Shown in pieces: positions 23,789 through 31,689 of a stretch of 64,000 nt of DNA. The stretch covers positions 114,426 to 178,425 of the forward strand of contig NZ_SMKQ01000001.1 of assembly GCF_004348995.1 (NCBI RefSeq). The letters run 5' to 3'. This stretch comes from Nonomuraea terrae. Its GTDB lineage: Bacteria; Actinomycetota; Actinomycetes; Streptosporangiales; Streptosporangiaceae. How positions within the stretch are numbered: the stretch's first letter is position 1; each line of letters begins with the position of its first letter. Under the pieces are notes generated by a model. The model searched no databases. It worked only from the letters and a program-made list of their open reading frames with translations, and was not told where the DNA came from. The position numbers were made by a program, and so were the translations under genes.

Positions 23789-25287
23789 GCGCGGCCTCGC
23801 ATCCTGGTCGGGGTGTCGTCGGTGAGCGCCGTCACGGCCCGCGTCGCCACCACGACGGCGCAGAAGACGGCGGCGATGGCGGCGCCGGTCACGGTGAGGC
23901 GGACCAGCTCGGGCAGGTCCGCGGCCGGCGCCCGCACCGCCCAGCCGGCTCCGGCGGCGGCCGTGGCGGCCAGGAGCAGGCCACCGATCGGCCGGGCGAC
24001 CGCGCGCGGCGGCAGGGTGATGACCCGCCGCCGCAGCCCGGCGACCAGCAGCAGGGCGGTGAGCGTGATCCCGGCCGCGTTGGCCGCGGCGATCCCCGTG
24101 GTGCCCCAGGAGGGGCGGGCCAGCACGACCGTCACGGCCAGGCCCGCGGCCATCGCGGCCGTCGGGTACCAGTACGAGCCGGCCCGGCAGAAGTACGCCC
24201 GGCTCACGGCCCCGACGACGGCCTGACCGAGCAGGCCCAGCGAATACACGCGCATGATCTGCGCGGTGGCCTCGGTGTCGGCCGCGGTGAAGGCGCCGTA
24301 CTGCAGCAGGACGGCGACGAGGTCGGGAGCGCAGACGATCAGGACCGCGGCGGCCGGGAGCACGATCGCCGAGGCGGCGACCAGGTCCCGCGTCATCCGG
24401 CGGCGCGCCCGCCCGTCGTCCCCGGCGCTGATGGCCCGGGCCAGCTGCGGGAAGCTCACGGTCGCCACGATCAGCGACAGCACCATCGGCACCTGGGCGA
24501 TCTTCTGGGCGTAGTTGAGGTGCGAGATCGAGCCTTCGGGCAGCGACGATCCGACGAAGCGTTCGACGAAGACCTGGCACTGGCGGGCCAGCGTGAAGAC
24601 CGCGACCGGCAGGAACGCCAGCACCGGCAGCGGCACCCGCCGCGCGGTCCCGCGCGGGGCCCCGAAGCGCCGCAGGAAGGCCGGCGCCTGGACGAGCACC
24701 ATGCCGAGGCCGCCCGCGGCCACCCCGACCGCGGCGGCGTACGCGCCCTGCTCCCGCAGGGCGACCACGCAGGCGACGATCCCCACGTTGTACGCCACGT
24801 AGATCGCGGCCGGCGCGGTGAACGACTGGTGGGACCGCAACGCGGCGCTGAGATAGCCGGCCAGCCCGAACGTCAGGATCGTCACCGAGGCCACCCGCAT
24901 GCAGTCGACGGCCAGCTCGGGCCGCGGGATGCCGGGGGCCAGCACGCCCACCAGCCACGGCGCCGCGGCGGCGGTCAGCGCGCTCAGCGCCACGAGCCCC
25001 AGACACAGGTACGGCAGCGTCGCGGAGACCAGCTCCCGCACGTCGTGACCCAGCTCGATCCACCGGCTGAACAGCGGCACCAGCACGAACGCCATCGCGC
25101 CCTCGATGAGCAGGGGCGCGGCCGTCTCCGGGATCGTCCAGGCGACGAGGAAGGCGTCGGTGCCGGCGTCCGCCCCGAACAGCATGCCGAGCAGCAGGTC
25201 GCGGACGAACCCGAGCAGCGAGCCGATCCCGGTCAGCACGGCGGTGATGCTGACCGCCTTCACCGTGGCCGACGTGGCTGCCGTCAT
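23785..25287 (-). CDS. MurJ/Wzx-like lipid-linked oligosaccharide flippase
   Basis: 500 aa, about 13-14 hydrophobic segments, MOP superfamily. MviN/MurJ-like features include LGFVRDLLLGMLFGADAGTDAFLVAW near the N-terminus, SISHLNYAQKIAQVPMVLSLIVATVSFPQLAR, and the central basic cluster RARRRMTRDL. In this locus it most likely flips the undecaprenyl-linked repeat rather than lipid II, since it sits with a phosphoglycosyl transferase and a polymerase. Four-base overlaps both sides. Confidence 0.85.
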   Translation of the reverse strand: MTAATSATVKAVSITAVLTGIGSLLGFVRDLLLGMLFGADAGTDAFLVAWTIPETAAPLLIEGAMAFVLVPLFSRWIELGHDVRELVSATLPYLCLGLVALSALTAAAAPWLVGVLAPGIPRPELAVDCMRVASVTILTFGLAGYLSAALRSHQSFTAPAAIYVAYNVGIVACVVALREQGAYAAAVGVAAGGLGMVLVQAPAFLRRFGAPRGTARRVPLPVLAFLPVAVFTLARQCQVFVERFVGSSLPEGSISHLNYAQKIAQVPMVLSLIVATVSFPQLARAISAGDDGRARRRMTRDLVAASAIVLPAAAVLIVCAPDLVAVLLQYGAFTAADTEATAQIMRVYSLGLLGQAVVGAVSRAYFCRAGSYWYPTAAMAAGLAVTVVLARPSWGTTGIAAANAAGITLTALLLVAGLRRRVITLPPRAVARPIGGLLLAATAAAGAGWAVRAPAADLPELVRLTVTGAAIAAVFCAVVVATRAVTALTDDTPTRMRGRA

Positions 25288-26606
25288 CGCGCCGCCCCCA
25301 CCGGCGTGGCCGCCTCGACCGGGGCGGTCGTCTCGCGGCGGCCGGCGACGAGCGCCAGGGCCAGTCCGAGCGCGACGGACATGACCGTCGTCGAGGGGCC
25401 GCCGATGTCGCCGTACGCGAAGCTGATGGTCTGGCAGGTCAGCAGCCCGGCCGCGACCAGCACGCCGCCGCGCAGGGCCCACCAGGTCAGGGAGCCCAGG
25501 AACGCCACGAACGCGCCCAGCCCGAACAGCCCCTGCTCGCTGAGGGTCAGCAGGTACATGTTGTGCGGCGACAGCAGCGGCCGGCGCTGGTATCCGTGCA
25601 CCGGGTCGTCGGTGTCGCTGCCGGAGGACAGCTCGATCGGGGCGTAGGTGTCGCGCAGCTCACCGAACCTGCGCGGGCCGACCCCGGTCGCCGGATGTTC
25701 CGCCCACATGCGGGTGGCGGCGAGCCAGAGGCTGTAGCGGTCGCTCACCGACTGGTCGGGGTCGCTGACGGCGGAGGCGATCGAGGCCAGCCGCCGGTCC
25801 ATCAGGTCGGACCCGGTGCCGGTCGCGAAGGCGAGCACCGCGGCCGCCGCCACGACGAGGACGACCCGGGCGGCGAGCACCCGGCTGCGCAGGAAGACCA
25901 CCACCAGGGCCGCGCCCAGCACGGCGATCCAGCAGCCGCGGCTGAGCGAGAGCGCGAGCGGCACGCAGAGCAGGCCCGCGCCCGCCAGCGTGAGAACACG
26001 CGCCCTGCCGCGCTGGGTCAGGCCGGCGCCCAGCAGGATGACGATCCCGTAGCTGACCATGGTCGCCATCGCCATGACGTCGGGGGCGCCGAAGGTGCCG
26101 ACGGCGCGTACCCGCTCGCCTCCGTAGGCTGCGCCGGTGCCGGTGAGGACCTGGACGCAGCCGATCACTCCCTGCAACGTCGCCGCCCCGACGAGCGCCC
26201 CGCCGACGATCATGACGTCCGCCCGGTCCCGTACGGTCACCAGGACGGCCAGCGGGACCAGCACGAACACCTGGAGGAAGCGTACGAACCCCGGCAGGCT
26301 CACCAGCGTGTCGGGTGAGGCCAGCAGCGCGAGCGCGGCCGCCCCCGCGACGGGAGCGAGCACGACGGCCCGCACCGGCAGCACCCCCCGGCCCGCCCAG
26401 CCGCCCGTCCCGCGCCCGAGGCCGGGCGAGAGGGCCCGGCTGGTCGTGAACAGGACGACGGCCGCGATCGCGACCAGCAGCACCGAGGCCACGTCCGACG
26501 CCGTGACGTCCACGCCGGCGGGCGCGTCCGCCCCGCCCGCCGGGAGGCAGGCGAGCAGCACCGTGACGGCGGCCGCCAGACTGGGCCGCCCACGCAGAGC
26601 CCCCAT
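25284..26606 (-). CDS. O-antigen ligase/polymerase-like (Wzy/WaaL) membrane protein
   Basis: 440 aa with roughly 10-12 membrane segments. A large external loop near residues 300-355 is followed by PLLSPHNMYLLTLSEQGLFGLGAF, the H-N-x-Y/F-L motif of the O-antigen ligase family. Upstream LSLSRGCWIAVLGA is the usual Arg-bearing helix. Polymerises or transfers lipid-linked repeats outside the membrane. ATG 26606 begins 2 nt after the upstream gene's TAG. Confidence 0.82.
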   Translation of the reverse strand: MGALRGRPSLAAAVTVLLACLPAGGADAPAGVDVTASDVASVLLVAIAAVVLFTTSRALSPGLGRGTGGWAGRGVLPVRAVVLAPVAGAAALALLASPDTLVSLPGFVRFLQVFVLVPLAVLVTVRDRADVMIVGGALVGAATLQGVIGCVQVLTGTGAAYGGERVRAVGTFGAPDVMAMATMVSYGIVILLGAGLTQRGRARVLTLAGAGLLCVPLALSLSRGCWIAVLGAALVVVFLRSRVLAARVVLVVAAAAVLAFATGTGSDLMDRRLASIASAVSDPDQSVSDRYSLWLAATRMWAEHPATGVGPRRFGELRDTYAPIELSSGSDTDDPVHGYQRRPLLSPHNMYLLTLSEQGLFGLGAFVAFLGSLTWWALRGGVLVAAGLLTCQTISFAYGDIGGPSTTVMSVALGLALALVAGRRETTAPVEAATPVGAAR

Positions 26607-26608
26607 GG

Positions 26609-27949
26609 CTAGCTCCCGCCCGGCCGGAGCATCGACCACACCGTCAGCAAGATGATCTTGAGGTCGGTACGGAGGCTCCACCCGTCGATGTAGTGGTTGT
26701 CGAAGCGGGCACGGTCCTCGATCGAGGTGTCCCCGCGCAGCCCGTGGATCTGGGCCCATCCGGTGATCCCCACCGGCATCCGGTGCCGCAGCTCGTAGCC
26801 GGGGACGGTCCTGGAGAACTCCTCCACGAAGTACGGGCGCTCCGGCCGTGGCCCGATGACGCTCATGTCGCCCTTGAGAACGTTCCACAGCTGGGGAAGC
26901 TCGTCGAACGACGTCCGGCGGAGCATCCTGCCGACCGGCCCCACCCGGGCGTCGTGGGCGATGCTCCACAGGGTCTCCGACTCGTGCGCGTCCACGGGCT
27001 TCAGCGTGCGGAGCTTGACCAGCTCGATCGGCTCGCCGAGGTAGCCCACCCGCCGCTGCTTGAACAGCAGGCCGGGGCCGGTCTCCCAGCGGACCAGCAA
27101 CGCGCAGACCGCCAGGATCGGCGCGCTGACGATCAGCCCGGTCAGGGCCAGCGCGACGTCGATCGCCCGCTTGAGTGGCCAGGCCAGGCTGTGCTGCGCC
27201 TCGGCGCGCATGCGGACCAGCGGGAAACCGCGTACGTGCTCGCGCAGGCTGACGAAGTCGGCGACCGGCTCGCCCGGCTCGGGGGCGAGGAACACCTGGC
27301 AGCCGAGGGCCCGCGCCGTCCTCGCGACCGACGGGTGCCCCTGCCCGGTGACGACCACCGCCCGTACGTCGTGGGCCCGGATGACGGCGCCCGTGTCGGC
27401 GGGACCGCCGAGGACGGGCAGGAGCGGCCTGTCTCCGGCGGCCTCGTCGAGGAAGCCCAGGGGGAGGAGGCCGTACTCGGGGTGGGCGAGCAGGGTGGCG
27501 GCCAGTTTGTGCGCGTGCGGGCCGGCGCCGATCACCACGGCGGGGGCCGACCTGCCGTTCATGCGGGCCCTGCGTACCAGGAAGTACAGGACGCTGCGCA
27601 GGCAGAGGGCGCAGACGGTGAAGAGCGCCGCGCTCAGCCCCACCACGGTGAGCGTCGCCGGCCAGAACGCGGCGAGCGCGGCGGCCGCCCCGGCTCCGGT
27701 GAGCCAGAAACCGCGATCCAGGGTTGAGGGCAGGATCCGCGCAGCGTAGACGTGGCCGACGCAGCCGAAGGCCACGACGAGGACGGCCGCGAGCCCGATG
27801 CGCAGCGCTTCCTGCCCGGCGACGGCCGCGGTGAACGCCATGCAGATCAGGTCGATGCCGGCCAGGCCGAGCGGCTGGACAGCCATCCGGGGCCTGCGGT
27901 GCACCACCTGCCGCCTGACCTGGCGGTCACCCCCAACACGAACAGCCAC
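26609..27949 (-). CDS. Polyprenyl-phosphate phosphoglycosyl transferase (WbaP/EpsL-type), first gene of operon
   Basis: 446 aa. N-terminal membrane segments, a central CoA-binding-like Rossmann domain (PAVVIGAGPHAHKLAATLL) and a C-terminal bacterial sugar transferase domain. That domain has the re-entrant helix KRAIDVALALTGLIVSAPIL, RVGYLGEPIELVKLRTL, LRRTSFDELPQLWNVLKGDMSVIGPRPERP (catalytic D-E pair) and PGITGWAQ-like VGITGWAQIHGLRG. It loads the first sugar-1-phosphate on undecaprenyl phosphate. GTG start with GGAG 5 nt upstream. Leads the eight-gene operon. Confidence 0.9.
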   Translation of the reverse strand: MAVRVGGDRQVRRQVVHRRPRMAVQPLGLAGIDLICMAFTAAVAGQEALRIGLAAVLVVAFGCVGHVYAARILPSTLDRGFWLTGAGAAAALAAFWPATLTVVGLSAALFTVCALCLRSVLYFLVRRARMNGRSAPAVVIGAGPHAHKLAATLLAHPEYGLLPLGFLDEAAGDRPLLPVLGGPADTGAVIRAHDVRAVVVTGQGHPSVARTARALGCQVFLAPEPGEPVADFVSLREHVRGFPLVRMRAEAQHSLAWPLKRAIDVALALTGLIVSAPILAVCALLVRWETGPGLLFKQRRVGYLGEPIELVKLRTLKPVDAHESETLWSIAHDARVGPVGRMLRRTSFDELPQLWNVLKGDMSVIGPRPERPYFVEEFSRTVPGYELRHRMPVGITGWAQIHGLRGDTSIEDRARFDNHYIDGWSLRTDLKIILLTVWSMLRPGGS

Positions 27950-28283
27950 TACTTCTCCGGAAATATCTAGTCGGACCAGATCAGCGGATGATCGGCTGGC
28001 CTAATCCACCGAAAAAGCCAATAGTCACCTTTTAGGCAACTTGCCGTTATATAGGCATTGAGCAGGGTTTTCCTAGGTAATACGCGAACAATGGCTAGCG
28101 AAACCTTGATCGTAGTAGCGCTCTCGGGCGAAATCGAGAACATGAAGGCCCGGTTGCCCGGAAGGTCACGCAAGATTTCATTGATTGGCCGTTGGTGATG
28201 TGAATGCCGGAGTGAGGTTTGGCCGACGAATTGCCACGGAGAGTCCGTCGCTGCCCCCAAAGCTCCTGCGCCCCGCGACGGGA
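27950..28283. promoter_or_regulatory. Low-GC divergent control region of polysaccharide operon and CmtR-like gene
   Basis: About 330 bp, markedly AT-richer than the window (for example GTTATATAGGCATT near 28045). No convincing ORF on either strand. Probably carries the promoter of the minus-strand glycan operon (CCTATATAAC on that strand is -10-like) and perhaps foreign-looking regulatory DNA. No sharp inverted repeat was seen except the one at the CmtR-like start. Confidence 0.4.
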
Positions 28284-28304
28284 TACCATCGCCATATGGC
28301 GATT
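28284..28304 (+). promoter_or_regulatory. 16-bp perfect palindrome over the CmtR-like start codon
   Basis: ATCGCCATATGGCGAT at 28288-28303 is a perfect palindrome whose centre contains the ATG (28296). TACCAT (28284-28289) is a -10 candidate, so the mRNA would be nearly leaderless. The expected autoregulatory operator of the ArsR-type repressor that starts here. Confidence 0.6.
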
Positions 28305-28658
28305 GATTCAGAGCGTTGCGTCACCGCCGGCATCGCGGCCGGTCTGTCGCCGGCGGCGGCGCTGTTCCACTCGCTGGCCGACGAGACCCGGCTGCGCATC
28401 GTGCAACGGCTGGCCCGGGGCGAGGCCAGGGTCGTGGACCTGACCGGCGAGCTCGGGCTGGCCCAGTCGACGGTCTCCAAGCACCTGGCCTGCCTGCGTG
28501 ACTGCGGCCTGGTCGATTACCGCGCCGAGGGGCGCCAGTCGTTCTACTCGCTCACCCGGCCCGAGCTGATGGACCTGCTCTCCTCCGCCGAAAACCTGCT
28601 CAGCGCCACGGGCCACGCTGTGACGCTCTGCCCCTCCACGGCCCGTTCTGTGGAGTAA
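28296..28658 (+). CDS. CmtR-like ArsR/SmtB repressor (Cd/Pb-sensing type)
   Basis: 120 aa. The DNA-recognition helix carries CLRDCGLV, the same C-x3-C placement as the Cys57/Cys61 metal site of Mycobacterium CmtR. A C-terminal cysteine (TLCPSTARSVE) could be the third ligand. N-terminal Cys8 is extra. CmtR senses Cd2+/Pb2+. No transporter is adjacent, so the regulon must be elsewhere or include the divergent glycan operon. Start ATG sits in a perfect palindrome, with no ribosome site, as for a leaderless message. Confidence 0.8.
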   Translation: MAIDSERCVTAGIAAGLSPAAALFHSLADETRLRIVQRLARGEARVVDLTGELGLAQSTVSKHLACLRDCGLVDYRAEGRQSFYSLTRPELMDLLSSAENLLSATGHAVTLCPSTARSVE

Positions 28659-28798
28659 TGCACGTTCGGCGGGTTATGCGTATTTGGCCACAGAACTGAT
28701 CGCCTGTCCTCCCTAACGTGAGCGTTGTCCGGAACACGTGTCCGGTACGGGGAAACCGGCGTTCTCGTCCCGAGGACGCCCTCTCACTGGAGGAAACT

Positions 28799-29251
28799 GT
28801 GCGAAACGTTCGCAAGCTGCTCGTCGGCACCGCCCTCGCCGGTGCCCTGGCCACGGGGATATTCGCGGCTCCGGCTGCCTCCGCCGCGACGGCCACCACG
28901 GCGAGCGCCCCTGTCGCCGCCTCGGCCCAGTCCTTCTCGGCCGGCTGGAAGTACTTCAACACCGGCGGCCACGACGGCCGCATCGCCTATCAGTGGGGCC
29001 GTAAGGGCGGCCACTACTGGCTGGACTTCAAGCTGTGGGACCGTGACCGCCGTGACCGCGGGTTCACGTACTTCGACGTCTACTACAAGCGGCACGGCAA
29101 GTGGTACCACTTCAACCGCTACTCCACGAAGGGCTTCTTCGACAAGGGCAGCCCGATCATCTTCCCGCAGGACGTCCAGGACATCCGGTTCAAGGGCGGC
29201 TACGGCTGGAGCAACCACTACGGCTGGGGCGGCTACCGCTCCTACAACTGA
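28799..29251 (+). CDS. Small secreted aromatic-rich protein
   Basis: 150 aa. Signal peptide to about residue 30 (VRKLLVGTALAGALATGIFAAPAASA). The mature part is rich in Tyr, Trp, Lys, Gly and Asp, with repeated short beta-like pieces (GRIAYQWGRKGGHYWLDFKLWDRDRRDRG, FDVYYKRHGKWYHFN), ending YGWSNHYGWGGYRSYN. I do not know the family; small spore- or aerial-hypha-associated exported proteins look similar. GGAGGAAACT precedes the GTG. An ACACGTGT palindrome lies 60 bp upstream. Confidence 0.75.
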   Translation: MRNVRKLLVGTALAGALATGIFAAPAASAATATTASAPVAASAQSFSAGWKYFNTGGHDGRIAYQWGRKGGHYWLDFKLWDRDRRDRGFTYFDVYYKRHGKWYHFNRYSTKGFFDKGSPIIFPQDVQDIRFKGGYGWSNHYGWGGYRSYN

Positions 29252-29257
29252 TCACAC

Positions 29258-29329
29258 CTTCCCGCCTCAGTGAGGGAGGCGGGAAGCGGGGGAGAACCGG
29301 GCGGGCGCCTCTTCGACGGGGGCGCCCGC
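29258..29329. terminator. Back-to-back terminators between convergent genes
   Basis: CTTCCCGCCTC (29258-29268) pairs with GAGGCGGGAAG (29276-29286), an 11-bp stem for the plus gene. GCGGGCGCC (29301-29309) pairs with GGCGCCCGC (29321-29329), a 9-bp stem that serves the minus-strand methyltransferase. Confidence 0.75.
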
Positions 29330-29347
29330 TCCGCTTGTGTGCGCGGC

Positions 29348-29989
29348 TCAGGGGCGGGTGGCGGTGCCGCGCATGTGGAAGGAGAACGGCGTGCCGCCGA
29401 ACGGGAACTGGTAGCGCTCCAGCGTACGGATGGCGAAGCCGGCCCGCTCCACCTCGGCCACGATGTCGCGGCCGGTGTGGCAGCCGCCCGCCAGGCGCGG
29501 CCAGAAGGTGGCGTCCATCATCTGCTGGACGTGTACCAGCCCCGGGGTGTCGGCGCGGCCGTGCTCCAGGAAGCGCAGCTCGCCGCCCGGCTTGAGCACG
29601 CGCCGCGCCTCGGCCAGCGCCGCGGCGGGATCCGGCACCGAGCACAGCACCAGCGCGAACACCGCCGCGTCCATGCTCTGGTCGGTGGCCGGCAGATGGT
29701 CGGCCACGGCGTCGACGACCTCGACCGGCACCGGCGCCCGCGCCGCGGCCTCGGCGGCGCGCCGGCGCAGGTGGGGCTCGGGCTCGACCGCCAGCACCCG
29801 GGTGACCGCGGGCGGGTAGTGGGCGAACATGACGCCGTGACCCGCTCCGATCTCGACGACGTTCCCGCTCAGGCCGGCCAGCAGCGCCTTGCGGTGCTCG
29901 TCCATGCCGCCGCGTCCCATGACACGGCTGAGCAGGGGCCACACGCTCGCGAAGAACGGGTGGTTGACGCGGGTGGTGGTCGTGGGCAT
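29348..29989 (-). CDS. Class I SAM-dependent methyltransferase
   Basis: 213 aa. Motif I VVEIGAGHGVMFAHYP, motif II LAVEPEPHLRRRA, post-motif DAAVFALVLCSVPDPAAALAEARRVLKPGGELRFLEHGRA. Sequence is close to METTL7/UbiE-like small methyltransferases of unknown substrate. ATG 29989 (MPTTTTRVNHPFFA) is chosen because the 19 codons before it look non-coding. Own terminator downstream. No operon partner. Confidence 0.85.
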   Translation of the reverse strand: MPTTTTRVNHPFFASVWPLLSRVMGRGGMDEHRKALLAGLSGNVVEIGAGHGVMFAHYPPAVTRVLAVEPEPHLRRRAAEAAARAPVPVEVVDAVADHLPATDQSMDAAVFALVLCSVPDPAAALAEARRVLKPGGELRFLEHGRADTPGLVHVQQMMDATFWPRLAGGCHTGRDIVAEVERAGFAIRTLERYQFPFGGTPFSFHMRGTATRP

Positions 29990-30061
29990 CGCTATCACCA
30001 GATCACTGGTCGGAACCACGGTCGCACAATGTGCGTATTTCGTCACCGTACCCCGATGGAG

Positions 30062-30090
30062 GGCCCGTCACCGGGGCTCGGTGACGGGCC
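30062..30090 (-). terminator. Terminator of SDR gene
   Basis: 12-bp perfect stem GGCCCGTCACCG (30062-30073) with CGGTGACGGGCC (30079-30090), 5-nt loop, 7 nt beyond the stop. Confidence 0.8.
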
Positions 30091-30096
30091 GGTGGC

Positions 30097-30822
30097 TCAC
30101 TTCTCGCGCGTGCCGCCGTCGAGCCGGAGGTCGACGCCGTTCACCGCCCGGTTCTCCAGCAGGAAGACGGACGCGTCCACGACCTCCGCCGTGGTGGGCA
30201 GCCGGTCGGTCAGCGAGCGGCTGCGCACCTGCGCCAGTTGGTCGGTCTTGTCCCGCCAGAACGGCGAGTCGCCGACGATGCCCGGGTGCAGGGAGTTGAC
30301 CCGGACCGGGGCCAGCTCGACGGAGAGTGTCCTGGTCATGCCCAGGACACCGGCGTTGATCGTCGACACCGTCGTGGACCCCGGGTACGGGAGGTCCTTC
30401 GCCACCCCGCCGAACACCAGCACCGAGCTCTCGGGCGTGAACCGCGGCAGCAGCGCGCTCACCACCGCGTGGTAACCCACCAGCTTGAGCGTGGTGAGCC
30501 GGATCGCCCGGTCCACGTCGTAGTCCTTGATGGAGTTGAGGTCACGCTCGATGGCGGCGAGGGCGAGCCGGTCGACCGGGCCGACGCCCTCCAGGGCGGC
30601 GGCGACCTCCTGCGGGCGGCTCAGGTCGACGGCGAGACCGCGGGCCCGTGGAACGTTCCCGTCGGCGCCCCCGCGCGCGACGGCATCCACCTCGGCCGCG
30701 GCCTTCTCGGCCCGCGATCGGTCGCGGCCGGTCACCACGACGGACCGGCCTCTGGCGGCGTACTCCTTCGCCAGCTCCAATCCGATGCCCGAAGTGCCCC
30801 CGATGATGATCACACTGCTCAC
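30097..30822 (-). CDS. SDR-fold protein lacking the catalytic Tyr-x-x-x-Lys
   Basis: 241 aa. A typical NAD(P)-binding start (VIIIGGTSGIGLELAKEYAARGRSVVVTGRD) and a C-terminal RLDGG. The segment that should read Y-S-x-x-K-A-G-V reads V-S-T-I-N-A-G-V, so both the Tyr and Lys of the SDR active site are replaced. It may be a binding or regulatory protein, or use other residues. GTG start with AGAGGAA 6 nt upstream. Sits between the methyltransferase and the TetR gene, on the TetR strand. Confidence 0.82.
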   Translation of the reverse strand: MSSVIIIGGTSGIGLELAKEYAARGRSVVVTGRDRSRAEKAAAEVDAVARGGADGNVPRARGLAVDLSRPQEVAAALEGVGPVDRLALAAIERDLNSIKDYDVDRAIRLTTLKLVGYHAVVSALLPRFTPESSVLVFGGVAKDLPYPGSTTVSTINAGVLGMTRTLSVELAPVRVNSLHPGIVGDSPFWRDKTDQLAQVRSRSLTDRLPTTAEVVDASVFLLENRAVNGVDLRLDGGTREK

Positions 30823-30891
30823 TGGTGTTCCTCTCACTTCGCGGTCAGGTCACGTACTGGCCGTCATGAACCCTTGCAACACACGAGCCGC

Positions 30892-31593
30892 CTACGGCGT
30901 TCCGCCCGGACGGCGGCGGACGACCACAGGGGGCCGCTGCATGGCCTTGACGAGCCGGTCCGGCCGGGGCGCGGAGGGCAGCGGGGCGGCGCCGTCGGGG
31001 CGCAGCGCGTCGAGAGCCAGGGCCAGGAAGCGCGGGGAGCTCTCCGGCGCCTCGTCGCCGAGCGACTGCACGATGGCGGCGTGCGCGACGAGCAGCAGGA
31101 CCACGTCCTCGGGGGTGAAGTCGGCCCGGAGCGCGCCCTGCTGCTTGGCGGCGCGGATCAGCCGGTTCTGGGTCGAGTGGATCCGGTAGCGCAGCTCGAC
31201 CAGGCGCGGCGAGTCGGGCAGGTTGAGGGTCAGGACGTCGGTCACCACCCGGTCCTCGGCCTGCATGGCGCAGAGCCGTTCGAGGTAGGTGCGGAACCCC
31301 TCCCAGGCGTCCTCGTGCCGGAGGGCCTCGCGTGCGGTGTCGAGGTAGCGCTGGGCGCGTTCGAGGAAGACGGTCTCGATCAGCTCGGTACGGTCGGGAA
31401 AGCGCCGGTAGAGGGTGCCGACGCCGACGCCCGCGCGCTTGGCGATCTCGTCGACGGGGGCGTGCACGCCCAGCTCGGCGATGACCTCGCGGGTCGCCTC
31501 GATGATGCGCCGCCGGTTGCGCTCGGCGTCCTTGCGGAGCTTCGGCGCCCCCGCCTGGACGTTGCCCTGGGAGATGCGATCGCCCTTGTTCAC
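30892..31593 (-). CDS. TetR-family repressor
   Basis: 233 aa. N-terminal helix-turn-helix (IIEATREVIAELGVHAPVDEIAKRAGVGVGTLYRRFPDRTELIETVF) and a C-terminal ligand domain of the SBP56/TetR_C_33-like type (LRADFTPEDVVLLLVAHAAIV). GTG at 31593. Faces the O-methyltransferase gene with a 10-bp-arm inverted repeat in between, so it very likely represses both. SDR gene lies 69 nt behind it on the same strand and may be co-transcribed. Inducer unknown. Confidence 0.88.
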   Translation of the reverse strand: MNKGDRISQGNVQAGAPKLRKDAERNRRRIIEATREVIAELGVHAPVDEIAKRAGVGVGTLYRRFPDRTELIETVFLERAQRYLDTAREALRHEDAWEGFRTYLERLCAMQAEDRVVTDVLTLNLPDSPRLVELRYRIHSTQNRLIRAAKQQGALRADFTPEDVVLLLVAHAAIVQSLGDEAPESSPRFLALALDALRPDGAAPLPSAPRPDRLVKAMQRPPVVVRRRPGGTP

Positions 31594-31640
31594 TTTGCGT
31601 ATTTTTCCCGGTTCAGTCGTCCAAAGCCATGCTACCGTCG

Positions 31641-31663
31641 AAACGGAACTAAGAGTTCCGTTT
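31641..31663. promoter_or_regulatory. TetR operator in divergent promoter
   Basis: Arms AAACGGAACT (31641-31650) and AGTTCCGTTT (31654-31663) are perfect inverted repeats separated by AAG. TAGCAT on the minus strand just beyond it is a -10 for the TetR gene. Confidence 0.75.
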
Positions 31664-31689
31664 TTTTGATGACGATGAGGAGAGATGTC

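Noticed and set aside
27967..28260. 97-codon minus-strand ORF upstream of the polysaccharide operon
   Set aside because: Low-GC, no codon bias, no recognisable motif and no ribosome site; treated as promoter DNA.
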